NCBI RefSeq assembly: GCF_000331225.1
Contig: NZ_ANFY01000005.1
Location: 1-64,000 of the forward strand
DNA length: 64,000 nt
Direction of reading: 5' to 3'
DNA from: Sandarakinorhabdus sp. AAP62
GTDB taxonomy: Bacteria; Pseudomonadota; Alphaproteobacteria; Sphingomonadales; Sphingomonadaceae
Position 1 is the first letter of the stretch. Every line of letters begins with the position of its first letter. Under the pieces are notes generated by a model. The model was not told the DNA's origin. It searched no databases and worked only from the letters and a program-made list of their open reading frames with translations. Shown in pieces: positions 39,582-48,963 of this stretch. The position numbers and the translations under genes were made by a program.

Positions 39582-40378
39582 CGCCCGACGACATCGCCCA
39601 CTGGCAGAGCTGGCGTGCCAAGCCGGAATGGCGCGAGGAGGTGCTGAACGGCCCCGATGTGGTGCGGTTGGCCGAAGCGCTGAACTGGGACGTGGAGGCG
39701 CTGGGCTGGCCGCCCCTTGGCCATTTGGCGCTGTTTCTGCCGCCACCGGGCCCACGTGGGGTTGATGGCCATCCAGTGCGTGGCGGCTTCTTCCCGCCGG
39801 TTTCCTTGCCGCGCCGCATGTTTGCCAGCGCGGACTATCGCTTTCATCGCCCGCTGATCGCCGGCATGCCGGCCATGCAGATGCGGGTGCTGGAAAGCCT
39901 CGCGCCCAAAACCGGCAAGACCGGGACGCTGCTGCTGGGCACGGTGCGGGTCGAGATCTGGCAGGAAGGCGAAAAAGCGCTGGAGGAAGTGCAGACCATC
40001 GTCTGGCGCGACGATGGCCCGCCGCTGCCATTGCCCGTGCCGGCCAGCCCTCTGCCGATCGGTGATGCCGCGTTCACCCCCGGCTCGGTGCAGCTGTTCC
40101 TGTTTTCCGCTGCCACGGCCAATGCCCACCGCATCCATTATGATCTGGCCTATGCGCAAGGCGAGGAGGGCTATCCCGGCCTTGTCGTCCACGGCCCGCT
40201 GGTGGCGGCGCAGCTGCTTGGCCTGTGGGAACGGCGGCACGGGCCGGCGAAGCGCTTTGCCTTCCGGGCGCAGGCGCCGCTGTTTGCCGGCCAGCCGATC
40301 GCACTGGCAGCAAGCGATGATGGCTTGCAGGCGGTCCGCTGTGACGGCACGGTAGCGATGAGCGCAAACGCGGGGTGA
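39578..40378 (+). CDS. FAS1-like / MaoC-type acyl-CoA hydratase
   Basis: 266 residues, two hot-dog halves. The N-terminal half contains GHLALFLPP and LPRRMFASADYRFHRPLIAGM. The C-terminal half has the MaoC-like LFLFSAATANAHRIHYD and YPGLVVHGPLVAAQLL, where N, H and D of the hydratase site are visible (NAHRIHYD). Relatives hydrate mesaconyl-, itaconyl- or similar CoA thioesters, or serve mitochondrial fatty acid synthesis (HTD2). Together with the adjacent CoA-transferase and acyl-CoA dehydrogenase genes it fits a short dicarboxylic or branched acyl-CoA route (inference). It overlaps the CoA-transferase stop (ATGA). Confidence 0.86.
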   Translation: MTPDDIAHWQSWRAKPEWREEVLNGPDVVRLAEALNWDVEALGWPPLGHLALFLPPPGPRGVDGHPVRGGFFPPVSLPRRMFASADYRFHRPLIAGMPAMQMRVLESLAPKTGKTGTLLLGTVRVEIWQEGEKALEEVQTIVWRDDGPPLPLPVPASPLPIGDAAFTPGSVQLFLFSAATANAHRIHYDLAYAQGEEGYPGLVVHGPLVAAQLLGLWERRHGPAKRFAFRAQAPLFAGQPIALAASDDGLQAVRCDGTVAMSANAG

Positions 40379-40382
40379 GGCA

Positions 40383-41528
40383 ATGGACAGCGAAACCTTC
40401 GGCCTGCTGAAGGACCAGTTGAGCCGCTATGTCGAGGAGCGGCTGATCCCGGCCGAGGACATGGTCGAGGACATCGACGATATCCCGGCTGATATCGTGC
40501 ATGAATTCAAGGAGATGGGCCTGTTTGGCCTGTCGGTGCCGGAAGACTATGGCGGGCTGGGCCTGACCATGAGCGAGGAGTCGCAGCTGGTGCGCATCCT
40601 CACCCGCGCCAGCGTCACCTTCCGCAGCCTGATCGGCACCACCGTCGGCATCGGCAGCCAGGGCATCATGATCGATGGCACCGAGGCGCAGAAAGCCGAA
40701 TGGCTGCCTCGCTTTGCCACCGGTGAAGCCATTGCCAGCTTTGCCCTGACCGAGCCGGGGGCGGGTTCCGATGCGGCGTCCTTGCGCTGTTCGGCGGTAC
40801 GCGAAGGTGATCATTATCGGATCAACGGCACCAAGCGTTACATCACCAACGCCCCGCGCGCGACCGTCTTCACCCTGATGGCGCGCACCGAGCCCGACAT
40901 GAAGGGCGCTTCCGGCATCAGCGCCTTCATCGTGCCGGCCGACAGCCCCGGCATTTCGCTGGGCAAACCCGATCGCAAGATGGGCCAGCGTGGTGCCAAG
41001 ACTTGCGACGTGATCCTGGAGGATGTGCTTGTGCCGGCTGCCAACATCATCGGCGGCGTGCCCGGCCAGGGCTTCCGCACCGCCATGAAGGTGCTCGATC
41101 GTGGCCGCATCCACATCGCCGCCGTGGCACTGGGCATGGCAGACCGGTTGATCGACATGAGCCTGACTTACGCCATGGAACGCCAGCAGTTCGGCAGCCG
41201 CATCGGCGATTTCCAGCTGGTGCAGGCGATGCTGGCCGACATGGAGGTAGACCGGTTGACCACCGCTGCCCTGCTCGAACGCACCGCCGCGCGCTTTGAT
41301 GCGGGCGAGGTGACAGCCCGCGAATGTTCGGTGCTGAAACTCCACGCTTCGGAAGCCGTCGGCCGCGTCGCCGATCGTGCCGTGCAGATCCACGGCGGCG
41401 CCGGTTACATGGCGGAATACAAGGTGGAGCGTTTCTATCGCGATGTGCGGCTGCTGAGGATCTATGAAGGCACCAGCCAGATCCAGCAGACGATCATCGC
41501 CAAGTCCATGATGCGGGAGAAGAGCTGA
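40383..41528 (+). CDS. Acyl-CoA dehydrogenase (YEGT type)
   Basis: 381 residues, complete. FGLSVPEDYGGLGLTMSEESQ, FALTEPGAGSDAASLRC, INGTKRYITNAP, DRKMGQRGAKTCDVILEDV and GGAGYMAEYKVERFYRDVRLLRIYEGTSQIQ are classical signatures. The catalytic base is E362 in YEGT, as in medium- and short-chain enzymes, so its active-site geometry differs from that of the 35881 enzyme. It is coupled to the following thiolase gene (stop and start share bases at 41528). Confidence 0.94.
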   Translation: MDSETFGLLKDQLSRYVEERLIPAEDMVEDIDDIPADIVHEFKEMGLFGLSVPEDYGGLGLTMSEESQLVRILTRASVTFRSLIGTTVGIGSQGIMIDGTEAQKAEWLPRFATGEAIASFALTEPGAGSDAASLRCSAVREGDHYRINGTKRYITNAPRATVFTLMARTEPDMKGASGISAFIVPADSPGISLGKPDRKMGQRGAKTCDVILEDVLVPAANIIGGVPGQGFRTAMKVLDRGRIHIAAVALGMADRLIDMSLTYAMERQQFGSRIGDFQLVQAMLADMEVDRLTTAALLERTAARFDAGEVTARECSVLKLHASEAVGRVADRAVQIHGGAGYMAEYKVERFYRDVRLLRIYEGTSQIQQTIIAKSMMREKS

Positions 41529-42724
41529 TGCGCCGGGCTGCAATTGTTTCCCCCATTCGCACCGGGGTTGGCCGTTTTGGCGGGTCGCTGGCGGGCTTTC
41601 CGGCCGGTGAACTGGGCGCCATCATCCTGAAGGCGCTGGTCGAGCGCACCAAGATTGATCCGGAACGCGTGGACGACGTGGTGTTCGCTCACGGCTATCC
41701 CAATGGCGAAGCGCCGTGCGTGGCGCGCTGGAGTTGGCTGGCTGCGGGCTTCCCGGAATCCGTGCCGGGCGTCTCGCTCGACCGGCGCTGCGGATCGGGC
41801 CTGCAGGCGGTGATCGACGCATCGATGCGGGTGGCGACGGGCGCTGCCGATATCGTCGTGGCCGGCGGTGTCGAAAGCATGAGCCAGGTCGAATATTACA
41901 GCATCGATCATCGGGGTGGCGCGCGCATGGGCAGCACCACCTTCCACGACCGGTTGGTGCGCGGCCGGGTGATGAGCCAGCCGATCAGCCGTTACGGCGT
42001 GATTTCCGGAATGATCGAAACCGCCAACAATCTGGCCAAGGATTATGGCATCAGCCGCGAGGCATGCGACGCCTATGCGGCGCTTAGCCACCAGCGCGCC
42101 GCCAGGGCCTGGGCCGATGGCAAGTTCGCCGATGAACTGGTGCCGGTGGAGATCCCGCAGAAGAAAGGCCCGCCCACCGTCTTTGCCGCCGACGAGGGCA
42201 TCCGCGCCGATGCGACGCCGGAAAGCCTGGCGCTGCTGAAGTCCATCGAGAAGGATGGTGTCGTCACCGCCGGCAACGCCAGCCAGCAGAATGATGGCGC
42301 GTCGGCGTGCCTGGTGGTGGCCGAAGAACTGCTGGAACCGCTGGGCCTCGAACCCATGGCCTGGCTGCATGGCTGGGCGGCAGCGGGCTGCGATCCCTCG
42401 CGCATGGGCATCGGCCCGGTGCCGGCGGTGGAGCGGTTGTTCGCGCGCACCGGCATGAAATGGGATGATATTGATCTGGTCGAATTGAACGAAGCCTTTG
42501 CGCCGCAAGTATTGGCGGTGCTGAAGGGCTGGGGTTGGCATGATCCCGACAAGCTGAACGTCAACGGTTCAGGCATCAGTCTTGGCCATCCCATCGGCGC
42601 AACTGGCGGGCGCATATTGGCTTCGTTGTGCCACGAAATGCAGCGGCGAAAGGCCCGCTTTGGATTGGAAACCATGTGCATCGGCGGCGGTCAGGGACTG
42701 GCCGCCATCTTCGAAAGAGTCTGA
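41528..42724 (+). CDS. Thiolase (acetyl-CoA C-acyltransferase)
   Basis: 398 residues. The catalytic set is C88 in LDRRCGSGLQAVIDASM, H354 in LGHPIGATGG and C384 in CIGGGQGLA; NEAFAPQVLAVL lies between. It resembles the AtoB/FadA-type degradative thiolases. VESMSQVEYYSIDHRGGARMG forms part of the substrate-binding loop and is longer than usual. Last gene of the operon starting at 35881; downstream lies a non-coding stretch with a strong terminator at 42912. Confidence 0.93.
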   Translation: MRRAAIVSPIRTGVGRFGGSLAGFPAGELGAIILKALVERTKIDPERVDDVVFAHGYPNGEAPCVARWSWLAAGFPESVPGVSLDRRCGSGLQAVIDASMRVATGAADIVVAGGVESMSQVEYYSIDHRGGARMGSTTFHDRLVRGRVMSQPISRYGVISGMIETANNLAKDYGISREACDAYAALSHQRAARAWADGKFADELVPVEIPQKKGPPTVFAADEGIRADATPESLALLKSIEKDGVVTAGNASQQNDGASACLVVAEELLEPLGLEPMAWLHGWAAAGCDPSRMGIGPVPAVERLFARTGMKWDDIDLVELNEAFAPQVLAVLKGWGWHDPDKLNVNGSGISLGHPIGATGGRILASLCHEMQRRKARFGLETMCIGGGQGLAAIFERV

Positions 42725-42789
42725 TCATCTCTGTGCCAAGTTGTTAACTTCTTTCCGCTTTCTTGAGCCTTCATAGTTTGGTAACAGAG

Positions 42790-42911
42790 GCTTGAGTTTG
42801 ATTCGGGGGAGTCAGTCGCGTCCGGGGGCTTATCGTCACGATCGCGGCACATTCCTCCAGATCGGGGCAATCGCCCTACAGCAACGGCTAACCCCGGTCG
42901 GGGGCTAGGAG
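42790..42911 (+). other. Structured non-coding stretch, possible leader or small RNA
   Basis: The 242 bases between thiolase and CoA-transferase hold no gene. This part has several potential hairpins in series: CGATC/GATCG around 42840-42865, GGGC-AATC-GCCC, and CTAACCCC/GGGGGCTAG, followed directly by the terminator at 42912. Two G5 runs stand near its start. I do not recognise a known riboswitch or RNA family. It could be a leader with attenuator for the CoA-transferase gene, which begins 17 bases after the terminator, or a small RNA. Confidence 0.35.
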
Positions 42912-42950
42912 CGGTGCCAGTCCTTGCGGGCTGGCACCGTTTTCCTTTTC
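42912..42950 (+). terminator. Strong Rho-independent terminator just upstream of a CoA-transferase start
   Basis: A 9-bp perfect stem CGGTGCCAG / CTGGCACCG with a ten-base loop is followed by TTTTCCTTTTCC. It ends about 17 bases before the ATG at 42967. It closes the 35881-42724 operon, or is the decision element of a leader. Confidence 0.85.
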
Positions 42951-42966
42951 CGGCTACCCCCGGATC

Positions 42967-44154
42967 ATGACTGAAACGATCGCTCCCGCCGCGCTGGCCG
43001 GCATCCGTGTGCTTGATCTGTCGCGCGTACTGGCCGGGCCGTGGAGCACGCAGATCCTGGCCGATCTGGGCGCCGATGTGGTGAAGGTGGAAGCGCCCGG
43101 CAAAGGCGACGATACCCGCGCCTGGGGCCCGCCGTTCCTGCAGGGGCCGGACGGGCAGGACGAGATCGGTACCTCCGCCTATTATCTGGCCGCCAATCGC
43201 AACAAGCGCAGCATCGCCGTGGATTTTGCCGATCCCGCTGGCGCCGCCCTTCTGCGCGAGCTGGCGATGAAGGCCGATATCGTCATCGAGAATTTCAAGG
43301 TGGGCGGCCTGAAGAAATATGGCCTCGATTGGGAGAGCCTGCGGGTGGTGAAACCCAATCTCGTCTATTGTTCGGTCACGGGTTTCGGGCAGACCGGGCC
43401 TTATGCGACGCGCGGCGGTTATGATTTCGTGGCGCAGGGCATGGGCGGCTTCATGGCCATCACCGGCGAGGAGGGCGGCCAGCCCTTGCGGGCCGGGGTC
43501 GCCATGGCCGATGTGACGACCGGGCTCTATGCCACCATCTCCATCCTCGCCGCGCTGCGCCATGCCGAGCGCACCGGGGAGGGCCAGCAGATCGACATCA
43601 GCCTGCTCGACACCCAGATTGCCTGCCTCGCCAACCAGGCGATGAACTGGCTGGTGGGCGGCGTCGATCCCGGCCGGCTGGGCAACCGCCATCCCACGGT
43701 GGTGCCCTACAAGACGTTCGATGTGGCCGATGGCACCATCATCATCGCCATCGGCAATGATGGCCAGTTCCGCGCTTTCTGCACGCTGATGGGGGTGCCG
43801 CAGCTGGCGCAGGATGCGCGCTTCGTCACCGCCCGCGCCCGCCTGATCAACCGCGACGCCATCGAAGCCGAAGTGCAGCGGCTGGTGGCAAACGAGCCCG
43901 GCCTGCCACTCATCGACCGGCTGGCCGCCGCCGGGGTTCCGGCCGGGCCGGTGAACAAAGTGAGCGAGGTGTTCGCCGATCCCTTCATCGCCGCCCGCAA
44001 CGTCGTGCATGATTTCGTGCGGGCCGACGGCGCCCATATCCCCAGCGTCGCTTTTCCCGGCAAGTTGAGTGCCACACCGGCCACCATGCGCCGCCCGCCA
44101 CCGCGCGTCGGCGAAGACGAGCAAAGTATTTTGGCCGATTGGCTGGGCAGTTAA
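42967..44154 (+). CDS. Class III CoA-transferase (CaiB/BaiF family)
   Basis: 395 residues. Opening LAGIRVLDLSRVLAGPWSTQILADLGADVVKVEAPGKGDDTR and YYLAANRNKRSIAVDF are textbook for the formyl-/succinyl-CoA transferase family. D182 in GVAMADVTTGLYAT is the expected catalytic Asp. NRHPTVVPYKTF, with GNDGQF following, completes it. Unlike the 38373 paralogue it has the standard GVxxxD motif, so the two likely use different acids. A terminator sits directly before the start, and its ribosome site (CCCCGGATC) is weak, so expression may depend on its leader. Confidence 0.93.
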   Translation: MTETIAPAALAGIRVLDLSRVLAGPWSTQILADLGADVVKVEAPGKGDDTRAWGPPFLQGPDGQDEIGTSAYYLAANRNKRSIAVDFADPAGAALLRELAMKADIVIENFKVGGLKKYGLDWESLRVVKPNLVYCSVTGFGQTGPYATRGGYDFVAQGMGGFMAITGEEGGQPLRAGVAMADVTTGLYATISILAALRHAERTGEGQQIDISLLDTQIACLANQAMNWLVGGVDPGRLGNRHPTVVPYKTFDVADGTIIIAIGNDGQFRAFCTLMGVPQLAQDARFVTARARLINRDAIEAEVQRLVANEPGLPLIDRLAAAGVPAGPVNKVSEVFADPFIAARNVVHDFVRADGAHIPSVAFPGKLSATPATMRRPPPRVGEDEQSILADWLGS

Positions 44155-44204
44155 CCGGACTTTTACGCAAAACAGCGACAATAACACCCGTAATGGATGC
44201 GTAG

Positions 44205-44621
44205 TTGCGGGTGGCGAGCGTGTTTGAAGATCGTGATACCAACGTCGGTGGCGTTGTCTGGGTGCAGCGCGCCTTTCTGGTGATGGCGGCCCTGTGGCTG
44301 GTGGTGCAGGGCCATCTTGGCAGTTTTCTCGGCGCCTGGGATGAAAGCCATCTCGCCGGCAATATCTGCTGGTTGCTGATTTTCTACTGCCTGGCGCGCA
44401 CGTTGCTGGACTGGGGCCTGACCAGCCTGCGCCTGCACCGCATTTCAACCGATGCGCTGTTTCTGGCCGCCGTCATTCTGGGCCTGGAAGTGGCGTGGCA
44501 GGCGATTGCCGGGCCGACCGGCATGGCCACAACAGCGGGCTTTGCCATTTTCGTGATGCAGCCCGTCCTGGTGGTGATGGGCATGGCCAGTCTGCACCGC
44601 CAGGCCTTCACGACCCCGTGA
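44205..44621 (+). CDS. Unknown four-helix membrane protein
   Basis: Up to 138 residues, no family recognised. Four hydrophobic helices: VQRAFLVMAALWLVVQGHL, NICWLLIFYCLARTLLDWGL, ALFLAAVILGLEVAWQAIAG and GFAIFVMQPVLVVMGMASL. The N-terminal 20 residues (SVFEDRDTNVGGVV) are hydrophilic. The start is unclear: TTG 44205, GTG 44211 and GTG 44220 are all in frame and none has a good ribosome site. The 3' end overlaps the convergent crotonase gene by 14 bases. Confidence 0.55.
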   Translation: MRVASVFEDRDTNVGGVVWVQRAFLVMAALWLVVQGHLGSFLGAWDESHLAGNICWLLIFYCLARTLLDWGLTSLRLHRISTDALFLAAVILGLEVAWQAIAGPTGMATTAGFAIFVMQPVLVVMGMASLHRQAFTTP

Positions 44622-45408
44622 AATTCGGCGGCCGCTTTTCCAGAAACGCCGTCATCGCCTCCTTGTTGTCAGCCGTGGTGTGCGCCAGCGCCTGCATGGC
44701 CGCCGAAAGCTGCAGCACGGTTTCCAGACTGGCCTGACGCGCTTCCCACAGCAGTCGCCTGGTCATGCGCACGGCCTGCGGCGGGTTGGCGGCAATACGG
44801 GCCGCATAGGCACGGGCGGCATCGAGCAGTTCGGCATCGGGCACCACCTTGCTCACCAGCCCGATGCGCAGCGCCTCGGCGGCGTCCACCATGTCGCCGG
44901 TCAGCGCCATTTCAGCGGCCTTGGCATGGCCGACGACGTGCGGCAGCAGCCAGGCGCCGCCATCGCCGGGGATGATGCCCAGCTTGACGAAACTCTCGGC
45001 GAATTTCGCACTCTCACCCGCCACGCGGATATCGCACATGCAGGCCAGATCGCAGCCGGCGCCAATGGCTGGGCCATTCACCGCCGCCACGATCGGCACT
45101 TCCAGCGCCGCGAACGCCCGGGGCAGGCGCTGGATGCCGGTGAGATAGTTGCGGCGGGTCTTGATCGGCGACGCACTGGCCAGCCCGTCGCCGCTGGCCA
45201 TCTTCTTGAGATTGCCGCCTGAGGAAAAGGCACTGCCGGCGCCGGTAAGGATCGCCACCCGCGCTTCCGGATCATTCTCCAGTCGCACCAGCGCCGCCAG
45301 GATCGCATCCACCATGTCATCATCCGAAACCGGGTTGCGCAGTTCCGGCTGGTTCAGCGTGAGCGTAACGATGTGGCCATCGCGTTCGTAAAGGACATGC
45401 TCGGTCAT
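44608..45408 (-). CDS. Enoyl-CoA hydratase/isomerase (crotonase family)
   Basis: 266 residues. AILTGAGSAFSSGGNLKKM and VPIVAAVNGPAIGAGCDLACMCDIRVA are the two oxyanion-hole segments of the crotonase fold. By eye alignment to rat enoyl-CoA hydratase, the Glu of the ILLGTIPG segment (E144) is replaced by Phe (FVKLGIIPGDGG), while the second Glu (E164) is kept in AAEMALTG. It may therefore be an isomerase or act on an unusual substrate. It is read toward the unknown membrane protein; a 204-base gap without features lies upstream. Confidence 0.9.
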   Translation of the reverse strand: MTEHVLYERDGHIVTLTLNQPELRNPVSDDDMVDAILAALVRLENDPEARVAILTGAGSAFSSGGNLKKMASGDGLASASPIKTRRNYLTGIQRLPRAFAALEVPIVAAVNGPAIGAGCDLACMCDIRVAGESAKFAESFVKLGIIPGDGGAWLLPHVVGHAKAAEMALTGDMVDAAEALRIGLVSKVVPDAELLDAARAYAARIAANPPQAVRMTRRLLWEARQASLETVLQLSAAMQALAHTTADNKEAMTAFLEKRPPNFTGS

Positions 45409-45612
45409 TTCACTCTCCCGGATCCGCCTTTGTGGCGGTCATGGCGGTCTGTGCCACTGCCTTGGGCCAGGGCGGCCTGATTGTCGGTCTGCAATTTTGA
45501 CAGTTTTTCCGCATCTTGTGGGTTTTCAACCGGCGCAGCGGCCAGAAATCCGCACCCGCCAGCGGCCCGGCCAATCCCATGATGACAGGATCCGGCCGTG
45601 TAGGACAGGCCA

Positions 45613-47499
45613 TCACCGCACCCCCAGCCCGCGCGCGATGATGCCGCGCAATATCTCGCGGGTGCCGCCGCGCAAGCTCACCATCGGCGCGATCTGCACC
45701 GTGGCGTGCAGCGTGGCCAGCAGCGATGCGGGCGGATCGGGGATCAGCGGCATCAGGCTGCGGGCGATTTCGGGGATGGCCTGTTCGAAAGTGGCGCCCA
45801 GATCCTTCACCATGGCGGCTTCCAGTGCCGGGTCTTCACCGGCTTCCAGCAGGGCCGCCATGCCGCGTGCCATCAGCCTGAGCACCATCAGGTGCGCCGC
45901 CAGCCGGCCGATGGGGGCATGGGCGGCAACCGCATCCTCGGGCAGCGCCGCGACCAGTTCCTCGGCCAGCACCAGCGTCGACAGGAAGCGTTCGGGGCCG
46001 GAGCGTTCATAGGCCAGCTCGCTCATCACCTGGGCCCAGCCATTGCCCTCGGTGCCGACCAGCGCATCGGCGGGTACGAACACATCATCGAAATGCACTT
46101 CGTTGAAATGATGCTCGCCCATCAGATCGATGATCGGGCGGACGGTTAGGCCAGCGGAGTCCATCGGCACCAGCAACTGGCTCAACCCTTCATGGCGCTG
46201 GCCGGCTCCGGTGCGGCACAGCAGCAGCATGGCGTGCGCCTTGTGGGCATAGGTGGTCCACAATTTCGTGCCGCTCACCCGCCAGCCGCCGTCCACCGGC
46301 TGCGCGCGGCTGGTGAGCGCGGCCAGGTCCGATCCCGCCCCCGGCTCGCTCATGCCGATACAGGCAAACAGTTCGCCGCGCGCGATGGCGGGCAGATAGG
46401 CCGCCTGCTGGGCCAGCGTGCCGAACTTGAGCAACAATGGCCCGGTCTGCCGATCGGCGATCCAATGCGCCGCCACGGGCGCGCCGGCCGCGAGCAATTC
46501 CTCGATCACCACCAGCCGGTCGAGCGCGCTCTTCTCGTGCCCGCCCACCGCCTTCGGCCAGGTCATTGCCAGCCAGCCGCGTTCGCCCAGCTTGCGGCTG
46601 AAATCCGGGCTGTGGCCGTTCCAGCTGTGGGCGCGGACGTCCGGAGGCAGGGCAGCCAGCTCCTCGGCCAGAAAATCCCGCACGTCGCTGCGCAAATCGG
46701 CGCGCGCGGCGGTTTCGGTCACCACCGGAAAGCGAAAGCGATCACTGGCCGTGGCCGGTTCGGCGAGATCGAGCAGCGGTTCATCCGTCGCCAGCCGCCA
46801 CAGGCTGCCGCGCGCCAGCACGTCAGCGCCCAGCCGTGTGTGCCAATCATGTTCGCTGCCGGCCACATCGCGGCGCTGCCACAGCGCACGCGTGAACAGG
46901 TGCAGGCGATGTTCCGCCGTCACGCCGATGGCGCCGTGCAACTGGTGCGCCAGCGCCGCGACCACGCCGGCCGCTTCGCCGGCGCGGGCCTTGCCTGCCG
47001 CGACCAGCGCCCAGTTTTCACCCGCCAGCCCCAATCCTGCCAGGCCCACGGCGGCGCCGGCGGCCGCCGTTTCCGCCGCCATCTGCGCCAGGCAGTGCTG
47101 CACCGCCTGGTTCTTCGACAGCGGCTTGCCGAACTGCTGGCGCGTCTGGGTCCACTCCAGGGTCAGCGCCAGCACGGCTTCGCACAGGCCGGCGATCTCG
47201 GCGGTGGCCAGCGCCGGCGCCCACAATTCGGCCGGACACTCTGGGGCCGCGTCGATCATCGCTGCGGCCAGCGGCCACGGCGCGCCGGCCTTGCCGTGCG
47301 CGCGGGCGATGGCCAGCACGGTCGCCGCATCCAGCGCCAGGCCGCCCGCCGCCTCACTGGCCAGCGCCAGTGGCAGGCCGGCGGCGGTGATGGCGTCCCA
47401 CCCGTCCGCTCGGCCGCCTGCACGCGCCGCGCGCAAGCGCGCGTCCGTCGCTTCATGCGCGAGCAGCCGGCTCACCTGATCGATCAGCACATCATCCAT
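45613..47499 (-). CDS. Double-domain (fused) acyl-CoA dehydrogenase, FadE34-like
   Basis: 628 residues, well above the usual 380-400. Residues 1 to about 235 are a degenerate acyl-CoA dehydrogenase unit lacking the N-terminal helices' normal length but keeping ALTLEWTQTRQQFGKPLSKNQAVQHCLAQM and HQLHGAIGVTAEHRLHLFTR. Residues 250-628 are a complete unit: WLAMTWPKAVGGHEKSALDRLVVIEEL, IGMSEPGAGSDLAAL, VSGTKLWTTYAHKAHAML and LRGGTREILRGIIA. Fused or heteromeric enzymes of this form (mycobacterial FadE34, FadE26-27) work on CoA thioesters of bulky side chains such as steroids. Start at ATG 47499 (MDDVLID); the longer upstream frame has no support. Confidence 0.86.
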   Translation of the reverse strand: MDDVLIDQVSRLLAHEATDARLRAARAGGRADGWDAITAAGLPLALASEAAGGLALDAATVLAIARAHGKAGAPWPLAAAMIDAAPECPAELWAPALATAEIAGLCEAVLALTLEWTQTRQQFGKPLSKNQAVQHCLAQMAAETAAAGAAVGLAGLGLAGENWALVAAGKARAGEAAGVVAALAHQLHGAIGVTAEHRLHLFTRALWQRRDVAGSEHDWHTRLGADVLARGSLWRLATDEPLLDLAEPATASDRFRFPVVTETAARADLRSDVRDFLAEELAALPPDVRAHSWNGHSPDFSRKLGERGWLAMTWPKAVGGHEKSALDRLVVIEELLAAGAPVAAHWIADRQTGPLLLKFGTLAQQAAYLPAIARGELFACIGMSEPGAGSDLAALTSRAQPVDGGWRVSGTKLWTTYAHKAHAMLLLCRTGAGQRHEGLSQLLVPMDSAGLTVRPIIDLMGEHHFNEVHFDDVFVPADALVGTEGNGWAQVMSELAYERSGPERFLSTLVLAEELVAALPEDAVAAHAPIGRLAAHLMVLRLMARGMAALLEAGEDPALEAAMVKDLGATFEQAIPEIARSLMPLIPDPPASLLATLHATVQIAPMVSLRGGTREILRGIIARGLGVR

Positions 47500-47617
47500 G
47501 GCGGGCAGCTTAGGCGCAGCTTTCGTCTGCGCACAGGCTGGAGTTTCCGCCAGCCATTGCAGCCTGCCATTGCGGACCCCCATTGCCCCGCTGCGCCGGC
47601 TCGTCCACGATTGCACC

Positions 47618-48961
47618 ATGCTTTCGGCGCTCGACATGTTTCGTGTGGGTGTTGGCCCATCCAGCTCGCACACGGTGGGGCCGATGCGCATCGCCCTGCG
47701 CTATGGCCAACAGCTGGCGCGGCGGCGCTGGCCGGAAGGCGCGCGGGTGGTGGTGACGCTGCAAGGCAGCCTCGCCTTCACGGGCCATGGCCACGGCACA
47801 TTGCGCGCGGTGACGCTGGGGCTGCTGGGCCATGCGCCGGAGACGTTCGATGCGGCGCAGGCCGAGCGCGATCTGGCTGCGCTGGAGCAGAGGCGGCAGC
47901 TGAGTAGCCTTGCCTTTGATCCCGCCACCGATATCCGCCTCGATTACGAGACCCGCGATCTGCTCCACCCCAATGCCATGCGGCTGGCGGTGGTGGCGGG
48001 CGATGCGGTGCTGGCCAAAGAGGAGTGGTTCTCCACCGGCGGCGGTTTCATCGCCAGCCGCCGCCAACTGGAACAGGCTGCGCCGGCCGATCAGGTGGCG
48101 ACCGGCCATGCGGTGCCGCACCCTTTCGGCAGCGCGGCCGAACTGCTGACCATTGCCGAAGCCACCGGCCAGAGCCTCGAAACCATCGTGCTGGCCAATG
48201 AAGACGCTGTTCGCCCGCGCAGCGAGACCATCGCCGGCCTCGATCATGTCGCGGCCGTCATGCTGGCCTGCATCGAACGCGGGCTGCACACCCACGGCAT
48301 ATTGCCCGGCGGCCTGAAGGTGGAACGGCGCGCGCCGGCGCTATGGCAGCAGTTGCAGCAGGGCCGCAGCGCCAATGAGCCGGAGCGGCTGTTCGACTGG
48401 CTCAACGTCTATGCCATGGCGGTGAACGAGGAAAATGCCGCCGGTGGCCAGGTGGTGACAGCGCCCACCAATGGCGCGGCCGGCATCCTGCCCGCCGTGA
48501 TGAAGCATTATTGCGAAGGGGCGGAGCAACGCCGGCGCTTTCTGGCCACGGCGGGCGCCATCGGCCTGCTCTACAAGCAGCGCGCCTCGATCTCCGGCGC
48601 TGAAATGGGCTGCCAGGGCGAAGTCGGGGTGGCCTGCTCGATGGCGGCGGCGGGGCTGGCGGCGGTGTGGAATGCCACGCCCACCCAAGTCGCCAACGCC
48701 GCCGAAATCGGCATGGAGCATAATCTTGGCCTGACCTGCGATCCCGTTGGCGGGCTGGTGCAGATCCCCTGCATTGAAAGGAACGCCATCGGCGCGGTGA
48801 AGGCCGCCAACGCCGCCCGGCTGGCGCTGCATCGAACGGGGCTGAGCCGCGTGAGCCTCGACCAGGTGATCGAGACGATGCGCCAGACCGGTATCGACAT
48901 GAGCCACAAATACAAGGAGACGAGCCAAGGGGGCCTGGCCGTCAACGTGGTGGAGTGCTGA
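47618..48961 (+). CDS. sdaA: L-serine dehydratase (iron-sulfur type)
   Basis: 447 residues, single-chain SdaA-type enzyme that deaminates L-serine to pyruvate. The N-terminal beta domain shows [18 protein letters not shown]; the alpha domain has [25 protein letters not shown] and the three Cys for the 4Fe-4S cluster in [15 protein letters not shown] and QIPCIERN. It ends in [17 protein letters not shown], including the C-terminal Cys typical of the family that caps the active site. The ATG at 47618 starts the homologous region. The stop lies two bases before the next gene's ATG. Confidence 0.94.
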   Translation: MLSALDMFRVGVGPSSSHTVGPMRIALRYGQQLARRRWPEGARVVVTLQGSLAFTGHGHGTLRAVTLGLLGHAPETFDAAQAERDLAALEQRRQLSSLAFDPATDIRLDYETRDLLHPNAMRLAVVAGDAVLAKEEWFSTGGGFIASRRQLEQAAPADQVATGHAVPHPFGSAAELLTIAEATGQSLETIVLANEDAVRPRSETIAGLDHVAAVMLACIERGLHTHGILPGGLKVERRAPALWQQLQQGRSANEPERLFDWLNVYAMAVNEENAAGGQVVTAPTNGAAGILPAVMKHYCEGAEQRRRFLATAGAIGLLYKQRASISGAEMGCQGEVGVACSMAAAGLAAVWNATPTQVANAAEIGMEHNLGLTCDPVGGLVQIPCIERNAIGAVKAANAARLALHRTGLSRVSLDQVIETMRQTGIDMSHKYKETSQGGLAVNVVEC

Positions 48962-48963
48962 AG

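Noticed and set aside
45410-45616. 68-codon minus-strand frame in the gap before the crotonase gene.
   Set aside because: No ribosome site, no domain, and unusual composition. It lies in what is probably the promoter region.
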